From Candidatus Latescibacterota bacterium (GTDB lineage: Bacteria; Latescibacterota; UBA2968): 64,000 nucleotides of DNA. Made by a program: the position numbers and the translations under genes. The notes under the pieces were generated by a model, which was not told where the DNA came from, did no database searches, and saw only the letters and a list, made by a program, of their open reading frames with translations. Where the stretch lies: the NCBI GenBank assembly GCA_022821275.1, contig JAJEDY010000043.1:1-64000 (forward strand), given 5' to 3'. This document shows positions 1-10,100 of this stretch, piece by piece (position 1 is the stretch's first letter; each line of letters starts with the position of its first letter).

Positions 1-192
1 AACGGCAATTTTCGTGCCCATACCAGCAACAATGCCAGAATGAACACCTTCATCCATCATATTCCCTGCCCCGCTATCGGCAATCAAATCAATCGACACC
101 GTCGCATTTGCATTGGGACCAGCAGAAGCCTGACCCGCAAACGCCAGAAATGCAAGGGCAGTGAAAAATAACAATCCTCTTTTCAAAAACAT
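1..192 (-). CDS. Secreted surface protein, N-terminal fragment (partial)
   Basis: The 64 visible codons run off the left edge. They start with a classical signal peptide (MFLKRGLLFF, a hydrophobic core, then AFAGQASA as the likely cleavage site) followed by a beta-type stretch rich in small residues. The leader is nearly the same as that of the next gene (MFLKKSLLFM...AGQTSA), so this is a paralogue in the same tandem set of exported proteins. An AAGGAG ribosome site sits just upstream of the ATG. The rest of the protein, and whether it has the same C-terminal sorting domain, lies outside the window. Confidence 0.75.
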   Translation of the reverse strand, partial: MFLKRGLLFFTALAFLAFAGQASAGPNANATVSIDLIADSGAGNMMDEGVHSGIVAGMGTKIAV

Positions 193-247
193 TTGCAAGA
201 CTCCTTCGCTGAAAACTACTCCATGTAAGTTCTAAATGACAAATTAA

Positions 248-271
248 GGGCGAGGCATGCCTCGCCCCTAC
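248..271. repeat. Dispersed palindromic repeat, GTAGGGGC family
   Basis: Perfect inverted repeat GGGCGAGGCATGCCTCGCCC followed by CTAC. It lies 5 bases past the stop of the surface-protein gene on its left flank. Other copies with the same outer GTAGGGG/CCCCTAC ends but different stem bodies occur across the window. It could fold in the 3' end of the upstream transcript and slow or stop transcription, but the U tract is poor. Confidence 0.85.
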
Positions 272-275
272 CGAA

Positions 276-3200
276 TTACTTGAGCAGCATCAGCTTCCGC
301 ACATCCTGGAACTTCCCTGCCGAGAGCTGGTAGAAATAAATTCCACTCGAAACCGGCATCCCGCGATCATCCATACCGTCCCAACGGACCTGATAGCGGC
401 CAACCGACTGCGATTCAGAAGCTATAAGCGTCCGAACCACCTGACCCACCACATTGTAAATCTGGAGCGTCACATCGGCAGACTCGGCCAATTCATACCC
501 GATCGTCGTTTCGGGGTTAAACGGATTGGGGAAATTCTGGAGCAGAGCAAACTCTGTAGGCGTCGTCTGGATATCCAGCACACCGCCAACCAGCGGATTG
601 GCGAATTGACTCGGGTCAAAGACCAGACCCTCGGCAATCTCAAACCGCGCATCATCCTGGAAATCGCGCAACACGCGGAACACCAACCGGACAATATCGC
701 CATTGCCAGAAACCTCCGAGCCATTCGCGATCGTATTCGTCACGTGAACCTGCCCGGACTCAGGCGACCAGCCCCGGAACAGCGGGGTCTCACCACCCGA
801 AGACGCCAGGAAATCTTCAGCAGCCGGCATCGCTTCGACAAACTCGAACTTCTCGGCATCGTAGTGAAGCACAAACCCATAACCCATCAGAGCCTGCACA
901 TTGGCGAGAGACACATCGACAAACACATTCTCGCCAGCCACCACGCGATCACTGCCCAAACGCAACGTCAACTCGGCAGCCTCATTCACGCCAAGAGAAG
1001 GCGTAACCAGAGACTTGCCAGCAGGACCTTGCGCTTCCTTGCCATAAGAGCCGAAGAACAGGATAAAGTCCTCGAAATTAACCATCTTATCGTCATTCAG
1101 GTCAGCCTGAACAAAGACTCTCCAATTCTCGTGCGTCTCGTCTGTATTAAACGCCATCGTAAACGCCACAAAATCTTCAAAGTCAACCGTCAGCGGCGTC
1201 ATCGCTCCGTGCCTGTCGAGCTTCACGATATAAACGGGACCACCGTCTGCATCCACAAACGGCTTGCGCGTCGGGATAAGCTCGACCAACAGCGGCACAC
1301 TCGGCGTCATATTGGTGCCGTCGAGTGCAGTCACTGTCACCAGCACCGCAGGCACACCCTGATCAATCAGAGACTGAAGCAATGCCTCCGGAACCTGGAA
1401 ACTACTCGAACCTGCGGGAACAACGCCGATATCGATCATCGCATCTTCCGTGACACCGCCCCGGATCAAATATCCGGTCACATGCGGAATCATAATCGCG
1501 TGCCCGCGATACATCACAGCATCCATGCCGCCATCATCGGCGGACACCGTCCAGGTAATGATCCCGGTCTCCGCATCAGCGGCAACATCCGTCACCATAA
1601 TAGGCGCTGTATCATCCACCGCAGCCACCATATCATCCGTCGCCGTAATTGGAGACGTAAGAATAGGACCAGACCCATCCGTTCGGATATTCTGCGGGAC
1701 AGCAACATCGCCACCAATCAGAACACTCACATCGGGATCGAGTGCTGCAAACACCACATTCTTCTGATCGCCAATAAGTGCCTTGATATAATCAGCAGAA
1801 GGCATAAACATCTGACTGAGTTCATCCTCGGTGACAACCCGATTGGGATCCACACCCAGGAACTGAACCAACTGTTGCACGCTCTCTTTGGAGAACACGC
1901 GCTTGCCAGCAGGCGTAATCTCTGCCGAATCCATACCACTCTCGGCGGCAACGCCCCAGCGAGTCGCCGTCATATCCGTCACCGGAACAACGGCGCGCGT
2001 CATACCTTCATCATTATCCATCGCATCAATAACAGCCCAGGGGACCCACTTCGCCATCGGCGTATCGGTCGGCACCACCTTGCCATCGGAATCTGTGGTG
2101 GTATTCACCATCATCTCGCGATACACGCGATACTGGCTCACATCGCCGTGATTTGCAGAATGGGCAAAACTCACCATCACATAATGACCGTTATCCCCTT
2201 CCTGATCCTGCACAACCACACTACCGGGTGCAGCGGGCGTATCCTGGGTAAACGTCACCGTAACCGCAGACGTCGTAACCCCGGCACCAGAAGCCGTCAC
2301 AGACACCGTAACCGAACCCGTAGCCGTCAAAGTCAAAACAGTGCCATCCTGAGACTGTGAAAGATCACTCTCTGAACCGCTCACCACCTCGACATTGAAC
2401 GTAATCTCAGCGCCAGCGGGAAAATTAACAGCCATCACCATTGACGACCCATCGGGAACCACAGCCTGCGGAACCTCGACATCCGCCATATCCGTAGCAA
2501 CAGTAGGCATCGCCCTGAAAGTAATGGTCTTCGCGTCAGTCGTCATCGTACCATCAGAGGCGATCAACGTCACAGTAGATATCGCGGATAAATCATCGGA
2601 ATCCTCGGCAGTCAACGTCGCAGTCGCACCATCCGTATCGATATTAACCGTCGCCATGCCGGTCACTTCGCTGACAGTCCAGCTAATATCCGCACCCAGA
2701 CCCGTCGCCATAACCGTCACCGTCGCCTCTCCGCCCTCTGGAATAATCACATCGGTATTTTCCGCCGTCAGATAAGGAGCGGGATTCACAAACGAAATCG
2801 TCAGCGGGGCAGTCGCATTACCCATATCATCTTCGGCGACCATCGTCACATCACCGGCTCTATCTGTGGATACCATCCAGGTTGCAGCGCCATCTGCTGT
2901 TGCAAACCCGGTACCACCCGTGATCTTAAACCTGATATTGGCACCTTCATCAAAACCCATAGCCGTAACAGTCGCTGAAGCTGTGGCACCAAAATCTTCA
3001 AACATCACCGTGGTACTCTCAGTTTGTAGTTCTGGCGGGGCCTTGGTAAAAACAACCGTAACCGGACCCATTGCAACGCCACCGACCATAGCCGACACCG
3101 TCACTGTGGCATCGCCCGTAGCGGACAACGTCACCGTATTACCATCCACCGTGCCCGCATCAGCGGGATCCACGGTAAAAGTAACCGCTTCATCCTGCGT

Positions 3201-4088
3201 ATCCATCGCGGTCACCGTCGCCGTCGCCGTCTCGCCGTGGCCAACCGTCACCGCAGTTGCACTCGCCTCGAGATAGGGCGAGAACTGGACGACCGTCAAA
3301 GCCTCACCACTACCCACAGCCCTCTTCATTCCATCTGCTGTAAACACCGTCAACGAAGCAACACCAATGCTAAACTCAGTCGCATCGGGATCTACTGCAA
3401 ACGTCACAGAACCGTAACTGCCGCCATCCAACATCACAGGAGGCAAACCCACCACCGTCAGCTTGAGGCCCATCGCACCATCCAGCGGGGCTTCTTGCAA
3501 ACCCTCAGCAGGCATCACACCTGTGAGAGACGCCGAACCAGCGGGATCAGCCACAAACACAATCTCAGCACCCGTCGTTCCGCCGACCCCGGGAACAGCC
3601 ACATCGACAACGAGTTCACCAGCGTCATTGATCTCGCCATCACTCGTCAGAGCAGCTTCAAGACCATTAAACGCAATCGCTCCGGGAAGTGCAGCAGAAA
3701 TCGGATTACCATCAAGTGAAATTGCGCTAATACCAATAGAAAATTCCACACCCGTTACATCTGCGGCTGTGGTAAAGGTAAAACTCGAACTTGCGGGCAC
3801 CGGTGCAGGCATAATAGACAACAGGGAAGCCGTAGTGCCATTCGTTGTAAGAAAACCAGCAGGCGCACCCGTAAGGGTAATAACAGACGTATCGACATCA
3901 AACACAATTTGTACGGCATTCGCGGACCCGGTGACACCGGACACATCAACCGAAATTTCCGTGCCCGCGCCAGAAACCGTTGTGGAGCCACCCTCACCAA
4001 GCGCGAGCGACACCTGCGCAGAAGTCTGCCCTGCAAACATCAGCAATGCCAAAGCAGTCATAAACAAAAGACTTTTTTTCAAAAACAT
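276..4088 (-). CDS. Large secreted protein with Ig-like, cohesin-like, dockerin-like and C-terminal sorting domains
   Basis: 1270 residues. Signal peptide 1-24; two cohesin-like beta regions to about 270; several bacterial Ig-like repeats (about 270-640) with TVTVTA-type strands; a fibronectin-like middle; a dockerin-like pair of calcium loops (DVDFEDF... and ADLNDDKMVNFEDF) near 965-1035; a second cohesin-like domain near 1045-1175; and an FlgD/Por-type sorting domain at the end (QNFPNPFNPETTI ... SGIYFYQL ... RKLMLLK). Such tails direct export and surface anchoring through type IX-like secretion in FCB bacteria, so a cell-surface or matrix role is inferred. The ligand is unknown. It shares leader and tail with the neighbour at 4159-11364. 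The start has an AGGAG site upstream. Confidence 0.85.
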   Translation of the reverse strand: MFLKKSLLFMTALALLMFAGQTSAQVSLALGEGGSTTVSGAGTEISVDVSGVTGSANAVQIVFDVDTSVITLTGAPAGFLTTNGTTASLLSIMPAPVPASSSFTFTTAADVTGVEFSIGISAISLDGNPISAALPGAIAFNGLEAALTSDGEINDAGELVVDVAVPGVGGTTGAEIVFVADPAGSASLTGVMPAEGLQEAPLDGAMGLKLTVVGLPPVMLDGGSYGSVTFAVDPDATEFSIGVASLTVFTADGMKRAVGSGEALTVVQFSPYLEASATAVTVGHGETATATVTAMDTQDEAVTFTVDPADAGTVDGNTVTLSATGDATVTVSAMVGGVAMGPVTVVFTKAPPELQTESTTVMFEDFGATASATVTAMGFDEGANIRFKITGGTGFATADGAATWMVSTDRAGDVTMVAEDDMGNATAPLTISFVNPAPYLTAENTDVIIPEGGEATVTVMATGLGADISWTVSEVTGMATVNIDTDGATATLTAEDSDDLSAISTVTLIASDGTMTTDAKTITFRAMPTVATDMADVEVPQAVVPDGSSMVMAVNFPAGAEITFNVEVVSGSESDLSQSQDGTVLTLTATGSVTVSVTASGAGVTTSAVTVTFTQDTPAAPGSVVVQDQEGDNGHYVMVSFAHSANHGDVSQYRVYREMMVNTTTDSDGKVVPTDTPMAKWVPWAVIDAMDNDEGMTRAVVPVTDMTATRWGVAAESGMDSAEITPAGKRVFSKESVQQLVQFLGVDPNRVVTEDELSQMFMPSADYIKALIGDQKNVVFAALDPDVSVLIGGDVAVPQNIRTDGSGPILTSPITATDDMVAAVDDTAPIMVTDVAADAETGIITWTVSADDGGMDAVMYRGHAIMIPHVTGYLIRGGVTEDAMIDIGVVPAGSSSFQVPEALLQSLIDQGVPAVLVTVTALDGTNMTPSVPLLVELIPTRKPFVDADGGPVYIVKLDRHGAMTPLTVDFEDFVAFTMAFNTDETHENWRVFVQADLNDDKMVNFEDFILFFGSYGKEAQGPAGKSLVTPSLGVNEAAELTLRLGSDRVVAGENVFVDVSLANVQALMGYGFVLHYDAEKFEFVEAMPAAEDFLASSGGETPLFRGWSPESGQVHVTNTIANGSEVSGNGDIVRLVFRVLRDFQDDARFEIAEGLVFDPSQFANPLVGGVLDIQTTPTEFALLQNFPNPFNPETTIGYELAESADVTLQIYNVVGQVVRTLIASESQSVGRYQVRWDGMDDRGMPVSSGIYFYQLSAGKFQDVRKLMLLK

Positions 4089-4158
4089 TACAAACTCCTA
4101 TAGTTGAAAAATGGAATCGGGAAGCCTCAACAGGGAAACTTCCCGATCCATCGGCGAA

Positions 4159-7100
4159 TTACTTGAGCAGCATCAGCTTCCGCACATCACTGAACTTCCC
4201 GTCTGCCGAAATCTGGTAGAAATAAATTCCACTCGAAACCGGCACACCGCGATCATCCATACCGTTCCAGCGAATCTGATAGCGACCCGCATTCTGCGCC
4301 TCAGAAACGACCAGCGTCCGAACCACCTGACCCAACACATTGTAAATCTGGAGCGTCACGTCGGCGGACTCGGCCAAATCGTACTTAATGGTCGTATCCG
4401 GGTTAAATGGATTGGGGAAATTCTGGTGCAAAGCGAACTCTCTGGGCGTGCTCTGGAGTTCCAACACACCCGCGACCACCGCCGGATTGGAAAGCTGACT
4501 CGGGTCAAAGACCACACCGTCGGCAATCTCGAACCTGGCGTTATCCTCAAACTCGCGCAACACGCGGAACACAAACTGAACCACACCGCCACCGCCGGAA
4601 ACCGCCGTGCCATTATACAAACCATTGGCAACGGTAACCTGACCGTCGGCAACAACATGATGGAACAGCGTCTCTCCACCTGTTGACTTGAGCAGATCCT
4701 CATCGGCAGGCGCCACACTCACGAACTCGAACTTATCGGTCTCGTAATTGAGCGCGAACCCATAACCCATCAGAGCAGCGACATTGGCGAGCGACACATC
4801 GACAGCCACCATCTCGCCAGCGACCACGCGCTCACTACCCAGACTCAGCGAGAACTCGGCATTCTCATTGATACCGGGAGCCAAAACGAGCGGCTTCGTC
4901 GCCGGACCAACAGCGGTCCTGCCAAAGGACGTGATAAACTCGAGGAAGTCAGCAACGTCAACCATGCCATCGTCATTGACATCGGCCTGGGCATTGTAAT
5001 TATCATCACCATCGCTGCTGCCAAACGCAGCAACCAGAGCGAGGAAATCATCCACGCCAACTGTCATATCTGCGTCGGAGATGAGATAAACCGGATTGCC
5101 GTCTGCGTCGGCATAGCTCTTACGCGCTGGCTCAGGAGGCGTATCGACAAATACCACAGTAAGCTCATCAGTCGAATATCGACCATCCGTAGCCGACACC
5201 GTCACAGAACCCGCCTCACTCATCATAATCATCAACGCGGCAGTGCCATCGTCATTGGCTTCCATAGCATCCAGTGCCGTGCCATCTTTGGTAAAGGTGA
5301 CCATACTACCGGCCTTAAAGCCCTCTGCAGCAACCGTCACCGTTACATCGCCATCAGCGGGAATCACAACATCGTTACCCGCCTCATCGTCATCGCTACC
5401 GGGCACCCAAAGCGTAAGCACAGGTGTCAACGGAGCAGCAATGTCGAATTTCGCAGAACTTCTGATATTCTGGCTTCGGGAATCGCCCTCTTTTAAGGCC
5501 GTATTCACGACCCTGACCTGGACGGTCTGAGTGCGTCTATTGTCAGGTGCTACGAGATCGTAATTAGCACCTTCCTTCCCGATACTCAAGATCAATAGAG
5601 CGAAATCTTCAATCGAGGGAACGCCGATAATCTCGACATCAATGCCATTCTTATACTCAAAGGCACCACTGTCTCCCACCCGGGTATCCAGCACATCCAG
5701 GGAGTCGTAGTCAGCCCCAAACGCTCTCACTGAAGGATTGCCATGCCTATCAACCGGGACCACCCGAAGGGTGTAGTCGCCCCAAATGTCTTGCACAGCC
5801 CCTTCTGCGCCAGCTTCCCAGGCAGTTATATCAAACGCGGCAAAGTCGGCAGCACCAACATAGACATTTATTGAGCTATCAAATCCCACGACTGACGTAC
5901 CGTCCTGACCAGAATTCAGATGTTGGACCAGAACTTTAATCGAACCAACAGCCATGTTCGACTTGACCGTAACGCTACGCTTACCAATTTTCCAATCAGC
6001 AGCACTCAGCATAGCCTCACCATCGGGATTATCGGCATCATCATCTACGCCAGCACCTTCAAACCACACGGACTCGGCAGCACCACCATTTGCGTCCCAG
6101 GCACTGATACGCACCGCATTCTTATACGTCAGCGCATTGCGCGTCGTATTAGACCCGGCATCGTGATCTTCAGCCTGAATCGTCAGAATATTTGCCTGGC
6201 CCGCAATCACAGAGTCAGTCCCAGTAGAAATCTTGTACCTATTCGCTACCGGATTATCGAACTGCGCGTTAAACAGCATATTCGAAGAAGAATCCGCAGG
6301 CGTGATATAGACATTCCCCGCGAGATCGCGGACAAATATCGTCATATCATACGATATATCATCCGTTAGCGCACCAGAGAAATCGATGCTTTCTTCACCC
6401 TTCGTCGTTACGCCACCACGTTGCTTGGCGACCTCGGACCCATCTGAACCTTCAAACCTAACCGCAATCGAATCCACGTCTTCCGACAACGTAAAGATCG
6501 GCGGTGTCGCATCGTTAATCTGGCCATCCGGGAGCAAACTGTTCTTGGGGAACCAGTCCGTAACCACTGGCGGTGATGCATCGTGCGTCACACCAGAAAT
6601 CGTCACTTTGGTCGTATTACCCAACAAATCAGTCGCCAAAACAGCCAAATCTATCGTCGTACCCGCTCGATTGCCCGACGACGGCTTGAAATTGCCATCA
6701 TCGTCTTTCTCCGTAGAATTGAGCGTACTCGTATCATAAACAGCGGTTGAGTCCCCTATAATATTGCTGGGGATTTGGCCAAAGATATCCAGGGTATCCG
6801 CTCCGACTGCAAAAACCTTGAGTGCTGAAAGATCTTCATCCACTACAATTGCCAGAGGATTGAGATGCATATCTACGTTCTGGCCCTCAACAATAGACTC
6901 TACAGCACCAGAAAAGCGCAAGGGATGCGTGTGTTCATAGATGCTGTCGGGGTTCGCAGACGGATACAGGATCGAAACCTTCGGTGGACGAGAATCCGCG
7001 TCGAATGTTGTCACATTTGAGCCACTCCAGTTACCGGCCTGATCCTTTACAGCGACAAGAACCCTACCCCTCGTATTATCTGCCTCAAACACCGTACCTC

Positions 7101-10100
7101 TCGGTCCTATAAAATCGACAAAGTCATCGGTTTTATATGTAAAGAAACCTTCGGTTATCTTCCAAGAGGCACGCAATGAATCGTCGGCGGCAGAAATGAC
7201 CTGAGCAGCAGTAAAATTGATAGTCTTGGTAATTTGGGCGACCTGACCAGTAGTATATGTCCGCCCTCGATACGTCCCTTGACCATCCTGAGTCTGTATC
7301 TGAGCCCGCATACCACTTTCTCGGAACAGAACATCCCCTTTTACCGCGATAGCCACGCGAACTTCATCGCCAACTTTAGCAGCAGTAAGAGGCTCACCAT
7401 CCGCATTGGTCACATTAACACCGGCAATAGCAGCGTTTGAGGGTTTAAGGTTATCAACCTTAAACAGCTTTCCATCGCCGACGTATCTGTTTGCTTCATC
7501 AACAAGCGTGGGATTCGAAGGATAAACCGATTTGTCCGAGTCCCTATTTGAGAGTGTGGTCGTGGTCCCACCAACGTTGAATTCAGCAGTCACGTACGCG
7601 CCCAGATATTGACCATTCGACGAGGGATCATCGTTGTTGTGCGCATGTATCTGGATCCTAAATAGGATCGTATCATTGCCTTTCCAGACAACATCACCAC
7701 GACTTCCCGATTCGGTAAACGTAATGGTTCCATTCTCGTCGTTGAAATCGGCCGCTGTTACGGCATCAATTACATGATCTGCATGAGCCGTATCGCGCAC
7801 CGAGACCTTAATGCTCTCAAAATCCGTCCAGGGATATGCTACGCTACCGACGCGCATCACATTAACCTCAACCTGATGATTGGCATCGATCGCCCAGCCA
7901 CCTGCTGCTGCTGGCTTGATTACGACAAGACGGTAACCCTGCACATCAACACCATCACGATCTCTTATGGGAATCGCGCGCGTACCCGAATCATACATCT
8001 CCGCCGAAGCAGTGATGTTAACCGTTCCTCCTGCAGCTACCTCATCCGCAGTAAGAGTCAGAGTGGATATGCCTGGGTCTCCCGGGCCAGGACCATCATT
8101 GGACTGAGTCCGATAAGTGTCAGGGTTTTGGTCCGGATGCTTCCCCAGCGTCACTGTCACCACGTTAGCACTAAGCGTTCCCGCATCGGTAGATAGATTC
8201 ACGGCCACCGTCGTACCTTCGGGCGTATCTGTCTGTCCTACGACATGGATTGTCAACTTCACGGACTGGGCACCACTACCCTTTGTCAAACTGGGTGGGG
8301 CGGAACTAACCGAGAGCGTTCCCATAGAAACATCATCATCCACGATACCAATCGTCGCAGTGCCACTGGTATAACCAGTAACACTACCAGTCACTGTGAA
8401 TGACCTGGTCGTAAAGACATCATCATTAACTGGCGTAATTGCCACCGTGGCTGTACCTGAGGTCGCAGTACCCGCTATTGAAATCTGAGTTGACACCGGT
8501 GCTGCGCCTCCGGTTACCATGACATCAACCATCACCGTATTCCCTGCACCTGGTGCTGCAGGCAACGTCGCAGTCACAACCACATTTCTCGTACGACTAT
8601 TTTCCCTGATGCTTTCCAGGCTGGTAGAGACTGTGATATCTCCCATAGATACAGTAGTATCATCTACGTTGAGAGTCACGGTACCCGATTGTCCACCACC
8701 CATACCTGTTATGGTAATGGTTTCGTCGTCCAAATCGGCATCTGTCGGCGGCGTGTAACTAATGGAGACCTCCGCCATGCCCGATGTTGCGCCTTTCGCA
8801 ATTTCCACAGAAACTGGGGTGGTAATACCAAGATCAGCGAGGGCAGCGCCATCAGCAGACAAATCTACCGATACCGTCTGAGCAGCACCCGCTTCCACAT
8901 TGACCGTCACGGTTACCATCCCAGAGAATGCTGTTCCTTCAGTCAAATCAAGCGTAGCAGAAGATAACGCGATACCTGTCACAGCACCCATATCATTATC
9001 TGCTATATTGAGTGCCAAGGTACCCGACTGTCCACCAGCCATACCTGTTATGGTAATGGTTTCATCGGCAGAATTATCATCGTCTTCTGGCGGCATATAA
9101 CTAATGGAGACCTCCGCCGTGCCCGATGTTGCACCTTCCGCAATTTCCACAGAAACTGGGGAATTAATAGTGCCCAAAGGAAGCGGCATACTACTCGACA
9201 ATTCTACCGATAACGTCTGAGCAGGTCCTGCGTTCGCATTGACCGTCACGGTTACCATCCCAGAGAATGCCTCTCCTTCAGTCAAGGAAAGCATAGCAGG
9301 ATCGAACACAATACTTGTTATGGGACCCATATCATTATCTGCTACGGTGAGTGTCGCAGTATTATCGTCTCCCCCAACCGCACCAGCCATACCTGTTATG
9401 GTAATGGTTTCATCGGTAAAATTATCGTCGTCTTCCGGCGGCGTATAATTAATGGAGACCGTCGCCGTGCCCGATGTTGCGCCTTCCGCAATTTCCACAG
9501 AAACTGGGGAGGTAATACCAAGATCAGCGAGGGCAGCACCATCAGTAGTCAAATCTACCGATACCGTCTGAGCAAGCCCCCCTCCTGCTACATTGACCGT
9601 CACGGTTACCATCCCAGAGAATGCCATTCCTTCAGTCAAGGAAAGCATAGCAGGAGATAACGCGACACTTGTTACAGCTTCTTGTACTGGATCGGGGTCC
9701 ACGCCGGAATCTGTTATTTGCAGTATCGCTTCATCCATTTGGTCGCCAATAGTAGCTTCAAATACAAGATCTTCGGCGTCAGAATCAGTGTCTCTTGCTG
9801 GCGTTAAAACAATGTTAGTACTCTCCGTGTAGGTCACAGCACTACCATCCCCAGTGACAGTAATAGACACTGGTAATGGTGGAGTGGTTGAATACTTCGC
9901 ATCATCATCAGATTTAACACCCACCATCACGGTTCGCTTCTCATCACTATCAAGAGCTTCCCCAAAAGTGACAGACACTGATACCGTCACGATAGTCGCA
10001 CCAATATTATCAGCAAAAGTGACTGCGGCGATAGGGGGATCAGCATCACTACCTGCAGTACCATTGAGACTGAGCGTGACGGCTGTTGCACTATTGTCTG

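Noticed and set aside
606-2360. 584-codon open frame on the plus strand, antisense to the surface-protein gene
   Set aside because: It is rich in His, Arg and Ile with no domain, and mirrors the repeat-rich coding strand. The opposite frame has a signal peptide, domains and a sorting tail.
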